From: Acidilobaceae archaeon UBA158
Lineage (GTDB): Archaea; Thermoproteota; Thermoprotei_A; Sulfolobales; Acidilobaceae
Reading direction: 5' to 3'
DNA: 25,364 nucleotides
Assembly: GCA_002506595.1 (NCBI GenBank)
Contig: DAXV01000058.1
Span: forward strand, 19,263 to 44,626
Below, piece after piece: positions 1 to 8,448 of the stretch. Every line of letters begins with the position of its first letter. The stretch's first letter is position 1. The position numbers were made by a program, and so were the translations under genes. Under the pieces are notes generated by a model, which saw only the letters and a program-made list of their open reading frames with translations, was not told where the DNA came from and did not search any database.

Positions 1-116
1 GGTTTTATTCGATAAAATCTCCGCTGAGGGTGAAGATGGATAAGGTTTCTCTAAGAAGCAGGAAATCCTCATCATAAGGTGGAGATGTCCTGTCCTTAAG
101 GGCGGAGTAAGTTCAC
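1..116 (+). mobile_element. Right end of an IS200/IS605-type element (partial)
   Basis: The stretch is clearly more GC-rich than its surroundings and ends in two consecutive small hairpins. One pairs 69-73 with 78-82 (loop ATAA). The other pairs 90-95 with 100-105 (loop TTAA). TCCGC at 20-24 can also pair with GCGGA at 102-106. The run ends GGGCGGAGTAAGTTCAC, which resembles the right ends of archaeal IS200/IS605 elements, where the TnpB 3' end overlaps a structured guide RNA and the element ends at a short cleavage motif (here TTCAC, 112-116). Two short open frames at the left edge (stops near 42 and 75) could be a TnpB tail, but too little is present to prove it. The element body lies outside the window. 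Recognition is by resemblance, so confidence is moderate. Confidence 0.5.
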
Positions 117-1607
117 TAAATCCTTCCTATATACTGGAAATAAAAGTTTTCCTTCATTATCTATTACTGCTATAACTGATAAATCTTTATCCCTTATCTT
201 TCTCAAAGCATCGCCTATTGTGTTGCTATAAAGTAATGCATCAACAGGTTTCAAATATGTATCGCAAACTATTGTTGATTCATAATCATACGAATCTATG
301 TATATTAGATTCTTAACTGAAAAAATTCCTATAGGAATTTTCTCATGATTTACTACAATTACTTCAGATATATCCTTTTTTGAAAAAATTTTTGCAACGT
401 CTGATAAGCTAGTATCGCAATAAATTATATCATAGTTATCGTTTTTAAGAGAAGATAAAGGCGTTGATAATTTTATATTAATTTTTTCTTCTCCTACAAT
501 CTTATATTTCCTTAAAAATATTGGTGAAATTATTGCTACAACGGCTATTGCCAAAACTGAAAAAGAATATTGCTGATTATTTATAAAACCACTTAATAAA
601 GAGACCAATAAAAGAGAAGTATCTACACCTCCTTTAGCTGTTTGAGCCCATGAGTTTAGCCATTTATCATCTAATTTTATCAAATTTGCTGATAAATAAC
701 CCGAGAAAAACTTAGTAGATAATATTATTGCAATTAAAGATAAAGAGATAAATACAATTTTTGGAGTTATTTTAACAACCTCTAAACCTATATCTGCAAA
801 AAATATTGGCTCAAAAAAGCCATAAGTTAACCCCCTTATTCTTTCAATTATTTCTGGTCTATCTTTAAAGTAATCCTTAAAAAGATATCCTAAAAACAAA
901 GCAGATATAGCAGCGTTGAATCCATAATAATCAGAGAAATAGCCAACTATCAAGATAATAGATATTATTAACGCTACTTCTATTTCTCTTGCTTTAAGCA
1001 AATGCATTATTTTCACAAAAATTTTAGAATATAATTGCCCTAATGCGAATATTGCAATTATAACAACTGATGTACCTATGAATGCCTCCAAAATTCTATT
1101 TTTCTGGCTAAAACCTATAAACAATACAATAAATATAATTTCAGTTATTATAGCTTGATAAAATAAGGTATTCCCTTCCTTTGTTTTTGACATATTAATT
1201 TCTGATAAAGCTCTAGCTAATGGACCTGTACTGGTCATAGCTAATGGAACTGTTAAGATTAAAGCCTCATTTATATTTAATATCTTAAAGAATAATAGAA
1301 TAAAGATTAATGGTATAATTACTTGAATAAAAGATGATACAAATATCCTTATATTTGGTTTTTCATCTAAGGTAAATTCTTCTGCTCCTGCTAAAAACAA
1401 AATAAATGTAATACCTAATTGAGATAAGAAATTTATCGATTGATTAGGTATTATGAAATTTAAAATCGCTGGTCCAAGTATTATACCAGAAACTATTATG
1501 CTTACAAAAGCTGGTACATAAAACCTTTTCAAACTTTCTTCTAAAATTTTAGATATTAATATTATCAATCCAATATATAAAAATGATAATATTGTGTTAT
1601 TTATCAT
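96..1607 (-). CDS. CPA2-type cation/H+ antiporter with C-terminal CBS pair
   Basis: A 503-residue integral membrane protein. Residues 1-365 form about 12 hydrophobic segments of the Na+/H+ or K+/H+ exchanger type (KefB/NapA-like), including LAGAEEFTLDEKPN near 72-85 and STGPLARALSE near 126-136. Residues about 385-500 form two CBS motifs, a cytosolic regulatory module that usually binds adenine nucleotides. It probably exchanges monovalent cations for protons; which cation cannot be read from sequence. At the position where related exchangers have DD, ND or QD in the core helix, this protein has Thr155-Glu156. The ATG at 1605-1607 is preceded by GGAGG overlapping the stop of the upstream gene (16 nt between them), so the two are probably co-transcribed. 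The last six codons and the stop lie inside the IS-like end at 96-116, so the native C-terminus was probably replaced. Confidence 0.85.
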   Translation of the reverse strand: MINNTILSFLYIGLIILISKILEESLKRFYVPAFVSIIVSGIILGPAILNFIIPNQSINFLSQLGITFILFLAGAEEFTLDEKPNIRIFVSSFIQVIIPLIFILLFFKILNINEALILTVPLAMTSTGPLARALSEINMSKTKEGNTLFYQAIITEIIFIVLFIGFSQKNRILEAFIGTSVVIIAIFALGQLYSKIFVKIMHLLKAREIEVALIISIILIVGYFSDYYGFNAAISALFLGYLFKDYFKDRPEIIERIRGLTYGFFEPIFFADIGLEVVKITPKIVFISLSLIAIILSTKFFSGYLSANLIKLDDKWLNSWAQTAKGGVDTSLLLVSLLSGFINNQQYSFSVLAIAVVAIISPIFLRKYKIVGEEKINIKLSTPLSSLKNDNYDIIYCDTSLSDVAKIFSKKDISEVIVVNHEKIPIGIFSVKNLIYIDSYDYESTIVCDTYLKPVDALLYSNTIGDALRKIRDKDLSVIAVIDNEGKLLFPVYRKDLVNLLRP

Positions 1608-1623
1608 TAAATTATTTTTCCTC

Positions 1624-3216
1624 CTAGTCTAATGGTATAAACTTTAGATCCAAACCATATTGATCTGCTATTTTTTTAATTGCCTTAACTTTTCTAGCTG
1701 TTACCTTTGAACGCCTTAGAATCCTTATTATGATACTTCCATCACCTATTTCAACCTTTGCATCAGGAATTATTTTATTTACTTTCTCAATTATAGATAA
1801 TGCAACATCTTCAGAAATATTCTCATTGCCCAATTTCTTTCCTTCTTTTCCTTTTTTCTTTACTGGAATGACCATGGTTTGCTCTCCAAACGTATATAGT
1901 TCATATTCGAGCTCTCCAGTTATGAAATTCTTTACTTCAACTACAGGTCTTGCTAATTCAGCTTCCCTTAATCCTGTTGGTAATTTAACTGTTATCTCAA
2001 CATCATAAACTTTTTCAACGCTTCCATTGTTTATAAATATAACTGTATCTATTATGCTGGGTATCATACCTAGTTCAACTCTTGTTGCTATTCTTTGTAT
2101 AGCATCTATAGGTGTTGTTGCATGAGTAACTCCCACCATGCCTATTCCTGCAAGCCTTAAATCTACATATAGCTTAAAATCATCATCATCTCTTAATTCA
2201 TCAAAAAATGTATAATCAGGCCTTGATAAAAGAAGGATATCATGTAATTCTGTCATATCAGCATAAGTCTTTGAATATTGAGTAACATCTGGCGGTAACC
2301 TCATATCTCTTGGAGATTCGATTGTTTTTACAATTTTACCCTTTGATGAATAAAATTCAGCTAAAGCTTGAGCAAATGTTGTTTTTCCGGCACCAGGAGA
2401 ACCGCTTATTAATATGCCTTCTGCCCTTTCTAATAATCTTTTCATTAATTTATCCGGTAAATTATAATCTTCTAATTTTAACTTTGCTATTGGTCTAACT
2501 GCAGTAATTTCCCATCCATCGCTTAGAGGAGGTCTAGTTATTATTATCCTATAATTTTTAAGCTGTATAATTGTAGATCCGGGTCTATCGATTTCAACAA
2601 AACCTTCTTCCATAGTTGATGCTCTTTCAATAATTTCTCTAGACATTTCTTCAATTTGAGACCTATCCATTTGTTTATCTGAAAGCTTAACAAAAATCCA
2701 ATTTCCTGGTTTTCCTAATTTTGCTAGAGGTAATGCTCCTTCTTTTAAGTGAACACTCATAGTTTTTTCATCAAAGAATTCCTCTATTTTTAATTTACCA
2801 TATTTTCTTGAGCCAGTATATAAAACGGGTAAATTTAATGCTTCAGAAGATTCTAGCATCATTAAATCGCTAGTTATAATTACAGCATTTGATTTCCACG
2901 CATAATCTCTTATTTCTTTTTTAATTTCTTCATAGCTTAATTCCTTTAAAGCTTTCCTATCAGAATCTATTATATCTATGTGAATTCCTCCTTTTTTTAT
3001 GTTAACAATTTTCTTAATTTCATCAAGACCAGTAAATCCTACACTCATACCTTTTTTAGCTTGATTATAAAAATATTCAACTAAATCCTTTAATATAACA
3101 ACTTTCCCTATAGGAACCATTCCCTCTTCAATTGCTTTCTTTGCACTGCCATCTAATATTGCTTCAATATCCAACAAATAGAGGCCTGATGATTCAATAC
3201 CTGAATTTTCTTCCAA
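1624..3216 (-). CDS. PIN domain-ATPase-KH protein (archaeal COG1855-type)
   Basis: A 530-residue cytosolic protein of a conserved archaeal family with three modules. Residues about 10-150 are a PIN-like nuclease domain with acidic residues at LLDIEAILD (Asp16) and ITSDLMM (Asp117). Residues about 225-450 are a VirB11/PilT-like secretion-type ATPase with Walker A GSPGAGKTT at 272-280 and Walker B YTFFDE at 335-340. A lysine-rich linker (453-462) leads to a KH-like RNA-binding domain at about 470-530. The architecture suggests ATP-driven RNA handling or ribonuclease activity; the target is unknown. The start is TTG at 3214-3216 with an AGGGGAT sequence upstream. No in-frame ATG sits near the conserved N-terminus, so TTG is accepted. 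It is the first gene of the operon with the antiporter. Length matches the family. Confidence 0.88.
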   Translation of the reverse strand: MEENSGIESSGLYLLDIEAILDGSAKKAIEEGMVPIGKVVILKDLVEYFYNQAKKGMSVGFTGLDEIKKIVNIKKGGIHIDIIDSDRKALKELSYEEIKKEIRDYAWKSNAVIITSDLMMLESSEALNLPVLYTGSRKYGKLKIEEFFDEKTMSVHLKEGALPLAKLGKPGNWIFVKLSDKQMDRSQIEEMSREIIERASTMEEGFVEIDRPGSTIIQLKNYRIIITRPPLSDGWEITAVRPIAKLKLEDYNLPDKLMKRLLERAEGILISGSPGAGKTTFAQALAEFYSSKGKIVKTIESPRDMRLPPDVTQYSKTYADMTELHDILLLSRPDYTFFDELRDDDDFKLYVDLRLAGIGMVGVTHATTPIDAIQRIATRVELGMIPSIIDTVIFINNGSVEKVYDVEITVKLPTGLREAELARPVVEVKNFITGELEYELYTFGEQTMVIPVKKKGKEGKKLGNENISEDVALSIIEKVNKIIPDAKVEIGDGSIIIRILRRSKVTARKVKAIKKIADQYGLDLKFIPLD

Positions 3217-3349
3217 TTCTTAAATCCCCTTACACACTTAATTTATATGCAAAGGAAGTATAAATTATATTATTCTCGTTATTTTTTAATAGAAATAAAT
3301 AATCATAATATTTAATACTTTATGCTAAACAAAAATAAAATGTGAGAAA

Positions 3350-4228
3350 ATGGTCTCAATACTAATTACAGGATCAACAATATTTACAGGTAAAGAAATA
3401 ATTAGAGATGGATATGTTTATATAAAAGATGGTAAAATAAAAAAAATAGGTGTTCAACCAATTCCTGAAGAGATTAATGAACCTTCCTTATTATTGGGCG
3501 GAAAAGGAAGAATTATTGCTCCATCGCTTTCTGCAATCGCTGATATAGCAATCTTTTTAATGAGATTTTATAAGTTAAAAATGAATAAAAGGATTGAATT
3601 CTATAAAATGTTAAGTCAAAAAGAACTTTTTACATTATCTTTACCAGCTATTTATGAATTAAATATGCATGCTATTACGACAATTTTTGTTGAGTCAATA
3701 AATATATCTTATGTTTTAGATCTTAAGGATAAAATTGGAGGTTATTATGGCATAGCCAAACCAGCATGTATAGATAGTTTAGCAGTTCCTCCAAGTTTAG
3801 TCGGGGAAGTTAACGTTAAAGGTTTTGGATGTGATGGACAGGGAATAAATGATGATGATAATGAATATTTAATACTATTAGGTAAAAACAGTTATAACAC
3901 ATCAAACATTGAAAATATTTATGAAAAAAGTGAAAAATTAAGATCTCTTGCAGGCCTTTCTCCTAATATAATTAAGGAAAATAATAATGCAGAAATTGCT
4001 GTTTATGATACATCTAAACCCCCAGCCATGAACTTTTACAAATGTGATCTAGATTGCATCAAAAATATATACAATGAAAACGCCACATTGGAGAGCTTGA
4101 TTGCGGGAGAAAATGTATTAGTTGATATAGGAGGGCATTTAAGAATTGGTCAAAAACATCTAAAGGAAGCGGAAAGCCTTGCCGACAAAATAACTAATGA
4201 TGAGAAGTTTCGACAAATCTTATTTTAG
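3350..4228 (+). CDS. Amidohydrolase-superfamily-like protein lacking the metal site
   Basis: A 292-residue protein. The N-terminus (LITGSTIFTGKEIIRDGY, then IKDGKIKKIG) and the C-terminus (NAEIAVYDTSKPP followed by a VLVDIGGHLR-type tail) match the composite beta-sandwich that flanks the TIM barrel in SsnA/TRZ-type amidohydrolases. Between them only about 190 residues remain, against about 300 in active enzymes. I find no HxH motif after the first strand, where GRIIAPSLSAIAD replaces the usual GLxNxHxH, nor the later His/Asp ligands. It is therefore probably not a classical metal hydrolase; it may be structural, regulatory or decaying. The frame is intact. GTGAG 3 nt before the ATG acts as ribosome binding site, and a TATA-like ACTTTATGCT lies about 30 nt upstream. 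Its 3' end overlaps the convergent kinase gene by 35 bp. Confidence 0.6.
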   Translation: MVSILITGSTIFTGKEIIRDGYVYIKDGKIKKIGVQPIPEEINEPSLLLGGKGRIIAPSLSAIADIAIFLMRFYKLKMNKRIEFYKMLSQKELFTLSLPAIYELNMHAITTIFVESINISYVLDLKDKIGGYYGIAKPACIDSLAVPPSLVGEVNVKGFGCDGQGINDDDNEYLILLGKNSYNTSNIENIYEKSEKLRSLAGLSPNIIKENNNAEIAVYDTSKPPAMNFYKCDLDCIKNIYNENATLESLIAGENVLVDIGGHLRIGQKHLKEAESLADKITNDEKFRQILF

Positions 4229-5111
4229 AATTTATTTCATCTAGATATGGCATATTACTGCTTCCAATTTTTTCAACTTTTGAGGATCCAGCTGCTATGG
4301 CATATTTTAAAGCCAATTCTTCGTTATTTGTTTCTTTGAAAAATGTATTATAAGATGCATTAAATGCGTCTCCTGCACCTGTTGGATCTAATTGCTTTAT
4401 ATCTATATTGATTTTTGCTAAAATTCTTTTATCTCTTTTTATTAATTCTGCTCCCATCGAACCTTTCTTGACAACAATAAATTTTAATCCATCGTTAAAT
4501 ACTTCATTTAATTTATATTCTAAATTTAAGCAAGAAAATTCTTTATCATTTATTAATAGCCAATCAATGCACTTTAAATTTTTTATTATAATATCTTTAT
4601 TATAGCATGCCTCCCCTCCTGGATCATAGCTAATCGTAAGATCCTTTTCGTTAATTTCTCTAATATCCCTACAATATTTTAATAATTTTGGATCAATACT
4701 AGAAAAATGTACATGATCTCCAAAAATTTTGATATCCTTCAAATCTAGGCCTTTATTCGCATTTCTAGATGAAATCATTGTCCTTGTTGAATTCGTTCTG
4801 TTAACTATTATCATAACAACCCCTGGTTTTTCTTTAGTTATTTTTATATGTGATATATCAACTCCTTCTTTCTTTAGTTCATCAAGAAACCCTAGCTTTA
4901 TTATTTCTTCTCCAGTTCTAGCAATTAATTTGGATATATGATTTAACCGAGAAACAGCTATCGCATAATTTGTAGCTGCTCCTCCTAATCCTATCCATAC
5001 ATCTTTTGCATTGATATTTGAATCTATTTTTATTTCCTCATCTATAAATGATGTAAAGTCTATGTTTATGTTCCCTATAGATACATGAATTTGCTTTTTA
5101 TTCTTAATCAT
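4194..5111 (-). CDS. PfkB/ribokinase-family sugar kinase
   Basis: A 305-residue cytosolic kinase that should phosphorylate a sugar or nucleoside with ATP. The first family signature appears as GLGGAATNYAIAVSRL (41-56). The second appears as LDPTGAGDAFNASY (241-254), with catalytic base Asp248 and anion hole GAGD 245-248. The GG near residue 43 and the N at NDKEF (188-192) are also typical. Length is normal. The substrate cannot be fixed; archaeal members include ADP- or ATP-dependent ribose-1-phosphate, nucleoside, KDG and fructokinase types. The ATG at 5109-5111 follows a weak GATGA sequence. The gene diverges from the ABC exporter across a 126-bp AT-rich region with TATA boxes on both strands, and its tail overlaps the amidohydrolase-like gene by 35 bp. 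Confidence 0.85.
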   Translation of the reverse strand: MIKNKKQIHVSIGNINIDFTSFIDEEIKIDSNINAKDVWIGLGGAATNYAIAVSRLNHISKLIARTGEEIIKLGFLDELKKEGVDISHIKITKEKPGVVMIIVNRTNSTRTMISSRNANKGLDLKDIKIFGDHVHFSSIDPKLLKYCRDIREINEKDLTISYDPGGEACYNKDIIIKNLKCIDWLLINDKEFSCLNLEYKLNEVFNDGLKFIVVKKGSMGAELIKRDKRILAKINIDIKQLDPTGAGDAFNASYNTFFKETNNEELALKYAIAAGSSKVEKIGSSNMPYLDEINSKIRFVETSHH

Positions 5112-5191
5112 TTTTCATCGTATAATAATTGTATTTCTAATAAAATTAGCTATATGATAAATTATTTATATATACCTTTTATATATATATC

Positions 5192-5237
5192 AAAGCTTAT
5201 ATATTAAGTTTATACACATTAGATATTGGTGAAAACT
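5192..5237 (+). promoter_or_regulatory. Promoter and SD of the ABC exporter operon
   Basis: CAAAGCTTATATATTAAG (5192-5209) looks like a BRE plus TATA box. Its centre near 5201 predicts transcription from about 5226-5228. GGTGA at 5228-5232 sits 5 nt before the ATG at 5238. The upstream in-frame TTG (5226) and GTG (5229) would lie at or before the transcript start, which supports the ATG. Confidence 0.55.
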
Positions 5238-6227
5238 ATGGAAACAGTGATAGAAGTTAAGAACCTAACAAAGAAGTATGGAGACTTCGTTGCTGTAGAT
5301 CATATCAACTTTACTATAAATAAGGGAGAGGTATTCTCATTATTAGGGCCTAATGGAGCTGGTAAAACAACAACCATAGGCATGTTATCAACAGTAAAAA
5401 AACCAACAGAAGGAGATGCATTTATTCTTGGTCATAGTATAGTTAAACAAAAATATCAAGTAAGGAAATTAATAGGTGTTTCCCCTCAAGATTTAACTGC
5501 AGACGATGAATTAACAGGTTATGAAAATGTTTTGATAATGGCAAAGCTTTTTGGTTATAGGGGGAAAGAGGCTGAAGACAGATCAAAATGGGCCTTAGAA
5601 TTTATGGACTTATGGGATAGTGCGTTTAAAAAAGTTAGAGAATATAGCGGAGGTATGAGAAGAAGATTAGAAGTTGCAATGAGCATAGTTCACAATCCTG
5701 CAGTTGTTTTTCTTGATGAACCTACAGTTGGTTTGGATGTGCAATCTAGAAGACATATATGGGAATTAATTAGGGATTTAAAGAAAAACGGCACAACTGT
5801 TTTGTTAACAACTCATTATATGGAAGAAGCAGAAGAGTTATCTGATAGGGTTGCAATAATAGATCATGGAAAAATCATAGCCATGGGAACGCCAGATGAA
5901 TTAAAAGCAAAAATAAAGGGAGATAGAATATATGTAACGCTAAAGGGTCAAGATCATATGGATGAAATTATAAGAAAGATAAATGATATTTTACCTAATT
6001 CTACAAATAAGGTAGATGGGCAAATATTAATTAAAACTGAATCGTCAAGCGAATTTTTACCTCAATTAATAAAGATTTTATCAGATTATGAAGTTATAGA
6101 GCTTAAGGTTGTTAAGCCTAATTTAGAAGAGGTCTTTTTAGAATTAACTGGTAAGGGTTTAAGAGAAGATGAAGGTGGTTTTGATAGATTTAAATATATG
6201 AGAATTACAAGAGGTGCAAGAAGATGA
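5238..6227 (+). CDS. ABC transporter ATP-binding protein (DrrA/ABC-2 exporter type)
   Basis: The nucleotide-binding subunit of an ABC-2 exporter, 329 residues from the ATG at 5238. Walker A GPNGAGKT is at 37-44, the Q-loop at SPQDL (82-86), the signature YSGGM at 136-140, Walker B VVFLDEP at 156-162 and the switch His at TTHYMEE (His193). A C-terminal extension of about 110 residues (220-329) resembles the regulatory tail of DrrA-type drug or lipid exporters. The start was chosen for the GGTGA 5 nt upstream and the predicted transcription start; an in-frame TTG at 5226 would add four residues. The stop overlaps the permease start as ATGA, so translation is coupled. The substrate is unknown. 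Confidence 0.93.
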   Translation: METVIEVKNLTKKYGDFVAVDHINFTINKGEVFSLLGPNGAGKTTTIGMLSTVKKPTEGDAFILGHSIVKQKYQVRKLIGVSPQDLTADDELTGYENVLIMAKLFGYRGKEAEDRSKWALEFMDLWDSAFKKVREYSGGMRRRLEVAMSIVHNPAVVFLDEPTVGLDVQSRRHIWELIRDLKKNGTTVLLTTHYMEEAEELSDRVAIIDHGKIIAMGTPDELKAKIKGDRIYVTLKGQDHMDEIIRKINDILPNSTNKVDGQILIKTESSSEFLPQLIKILSDYEVIELKVVKPNLEEVFLELTGKGLREDEGGFDRFKYMRITRGARR

Positions 6228-7060
6228 TACAGGAAGTCTATACTTTAACTATTAGAGAATTGAAGAAATGGTTAAGCAGAAGAGGAACCTTTATAGTATC
6301 TTTAATTACTCCTCTATTTTGGTTAGGTTTATTTGGGAAAAGCTTAAACTTTGCTTCTATGTTTACTCCAACTAACCTTCCTCCTCAATATTCTTCATTG
6401 CTTTCCCAGTATGTAGATCAGCAACTATTAAACTTGTTTGGGACGACAAATTATTTCACATATTTAGCTAGCGGCATGCTAGTTGTTTTTGGTTTCTTCC
6501 AAAGCGTTTTTGGAGGGACAAATTTAGTATTTGAAAAGAGACTTGGTTATTTAAATAGATTATTAATGACGCCAACGCCTAGATCAGGAATATTCTTATC
6601 AAAAGTATTCGGAACATTAGTTAGAATATTATTTTATGAAACAGTTTTAATATTAATTGCATATGGTTTAGGCTTTAAGTTTAAACCTGGAATAAGTGCA
6701 TTAAATATTATATTAGCTGGAATTGCAATAATTCTTGTTGCAATAGGGTTTGTAAGTATTTTTGCAGCGATTGCCTTTAATGTAGATAATGTAGAAATAA
6801 TGTTTGCCATAGTTAATTTAATTAACTTACCTTTAATGTTTGCCTCTAGTGCATTATTCCCACTAAAGCAAATGCCAAGTTGGTTACAAGAAATAGCTAA
6901 ATTTAATCCAATAACATATGCAGCTGATATAGTAAGGCATAATTTAATAGGAACGCCGGTTTCCAATTATATATTAAGCTGGATTATACTATTAGTAATA
7001 TCGGTAGCTCTATTTATTATAGGAATGTTTGTTAGCATAAATGCTATGGAAAGATCCTAA
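6224..7060 (+). CDS. ABC-2 type transporter permease
   Basis: A 278-residue membrane partner of the preceding ATPase. It has a cytosolic N-terminus, one membrane segment near 24-40, a loop of about 40 residues facing outside, then five further hydrophobic segments (about 70-95, 118-140, 150-182, 190-212, 248-273). The ABC-2 hallmark EKRLGYLNRLLMTPTPRSG (101-119) follows the second segment and contacts the ATPase. The PLKQMPSWLQEIAKFNPITYAAD segment is the usual run before the last helix. The ATG overlaps the upstream TGA. Together the pair forms a minimal exporter (dimer of each); the cargo could be a drug, lipid or polysaccharide. Downstream is a 27-bp convergent spacer. Confidence 0.92.
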   Translation: MIQEVYTLTIRELKKWLSRRGTFIVSLITPLFWLGLFGKSLNFASMFTPTNLPPQYSSLLSQYVDQQLLNLFGTTNYFTYLASGMLVVFGFFQSVFGGTNLVFEKRLGYLNRLLMTPTPRSGIFLSKVFGTLVRILFYETVLILIAYGLGFKFKPGISALNIILAGIAIILVAIGFVSIFAAIAFNVDNVEIMFAIVNLINLPLMFASSALFPLKQMPSWLQEIAKFNPITYAADIVRHNLIGTPVSNYILSWIILLVISVALFIIGMFVSINAMERS

Positions 7061-7087
7061 AAAATAAAAAATTAAATAAAAAAATAA
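7058..7087 (-). terminator. Poly-T terminator after citrate synthase
   Basis: Read on the minus strand, the 27 bp between the convergent genes are almost pure T with some A, including runs of seven and six T just after the citrate synthase stop. This is the usual archaeal U-tract terminator. No stem is visible. Confidence 0.5.
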
Positions 7088-8320
7088 TTACTTTCTTTGT
7101 GACATAGGAACATATTTTAATCCAACAGGTCCCTTGTAGTCTTCTGTTGGTCTCATTATCTTGTTCTTCTTTGTATCTCCTTCTCCTACTTGTTCTATGT
7201 AATGAGATGACCATCCAACGATTCTTCCCATAGCAAATATTGGTGTATACATTGGAATAGGAATTCCTAATTGATAGTATAAAACTCCCGTGTATAAATC
7301 AATATTTGCTGGCAAATTCTTTTCTTTCTTCATTACTTCTTCAGATTTCTTCAACACATTTAACCACATTTCACCATCTTTTAATTGTTTAACAAATTTA
7401 GCTGCAACATCTGTTCTTGGATCATGAACTTTATACACTCTATGGCCAAATCCCATAATCAATTCTTTCTTTGCAAGTTTTTCTTTTATGTATTCTTCTA
7501 TATATTGATCTAACGGAACTCCTTTAGCCTTAGCTTTTGCCTGCGCATCTAAGAACATTGCCATTGCTTGCTCATTTGCTCCTCCATGCAATGGTCCTTT
7601 TAATGCGCCAATTCCAGCTGCGATTGCACTATAAATATCTGTTAATGTACTTGCAACTACTCTTACAGTAAATGTACTTGCATTAAATCCATGATCCATA
7701 TATAAAACTAATGTGCTTTCAAATGCCCTTGCCTCAAGATCAGTAGGCATTCTTCCTATTATCATTCTTAATGCATCTTTACCATGGGGTAAGCTTGGAT
7801 CTGGCCTATATAAATTGCCATCTCTCGATAAATGCCATCCTGCTGCAAAGAATACTGGCATTGCAGCTATTAACCTTAATGCATGATCATATAATTCATC
7901 TCTATCAAATCTCCATTCTGGTGCATAATATTGACCCATTAAGCTAACTGCTACTTGAGCATAATACATTGGATGGGTTGCAGGAACGTATTTTAATGCA
8001 TCAAATATTTTTTCTGGTATTTGGCCTCTGTATGTATCTATCTTATTCTTTATTTCCTTATATTCACTTTCATTTGGTAAGTGACCATAAAGAATTAAAT
8101 GAGCTGCTTCATAAAAGTCTGCATGCTCACCTATATCATCAATTGTATATCCTCTATATATTGTACTAGTACCTTTAGGATCTACTCCACTTATATTAGT
8201 AGTATCAGTAATTACATCGACAAGACCTTTTGGAACCCTTATATAATATCCCTGTTGGGGAGGGGTCAAGAATTTCCCTAAAGGAGTTTCTTCTACATCA
8301 CATTCTATCTTACTAGCCAT
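7088..8320 (-). CDS. gltA: Citrate synthase
   Basis: A 410-residue cytosolic enzyme that condenses oxaloacetate and acetyl-CoA to citrate, the entry step of the citric acid cycle. All three catalytic residues are visible: His245 in KGPLHGGANE, His293 in GFGHRVYKVHDPR and Asp341 in NIDLYTGVLYY. MYTPIFAMGRIVGWSSHYIEQ (357-377) carries the substrate-binding Arg366. Length and motif spacing match the short archaeal and Gram-positive type II form. A 2-methylcitrate synthase role cannot be excluded, but no propionate genes lie nearby. The start ATG at 8318-8320 is preceded by GTGGGT about 9 nt upstream, with TATA-like sequences further upstream (8336-8356). Class I and class II fumarase genes elsewhere in the window fit the same pathway. 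Confidence 0.95.
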   Translation of the reverse strand: MASKIECDVEETPLGKFLTPPQQGYYIRVPKGLVDVITDTTNISGVDPKGTSTIYRGYTIDDIGEHADFYEAAHLILYGHLPNESEYKEIKNKIDTYRGQIPEKIFDALKYVPATHPMYYAQVAVSLMGQYYAPEWRFDRDELYDHALRLIAAMPVFFAAGWHLSRDGNLYRPDPSLPHGKDALRMIIGRMPTDLEARAFESTLVLYMDHGFNASTFTVRVVASTLTDIYSAIAAGIGALKGPLHGGANEQAMAMFLDAQAKAKAKGVPLDQYIEEYIKEKLAKKELIMGFGHRVYKVHDPRTDVAAKFVKQLKDGEMWLNVLKKSEEVMKKEKNLPANIDLYTGVLYYQLGIPIPMYTPIFAMGRIVGWSSHYIEQVGEGDTKKNKIMRPTEDYKGPVGLKYVPMSQRK

Positions 8321-8448
8321 AATATCGACCCACTTTTATATATGCATTAATAAATACAAAAGGTTTTAAAATAAAATGTTATGAATAAACATTAATTAAA
8401 TTCTAAAATTCTTTATTGTTTAGATATAAACTTTATTTTAAAATTTTG

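Noticed and set aside
1..95. A tRNA or snoRNA gene at the GC-richer left edge
   Set aside because: No cloverleaf or C/D boxes could be drawn. The hairpins and the GGCGGAGTAAGTTCAC end fit an IS200/IS605 right end better.
3843..3870. Run of GATGAT-like units resembling a C box or simple repeat
   Set aside because: It lies within the coding frame as an Asp-rich loop, with no matching D box.
5160..5205. TATATA-rich stretch as a possible replication origin or AT-rich repeat
   Set aside because: It is explained by back-to-back TATA boxes of divergent genes; no origin recognition box or Cdc6 gene is nearby.
6634..6966. 110-codon minus-strand open frame inside the ABC permease
   Set aside because: Hydrophobic on both strands because the permease is; no start signals.
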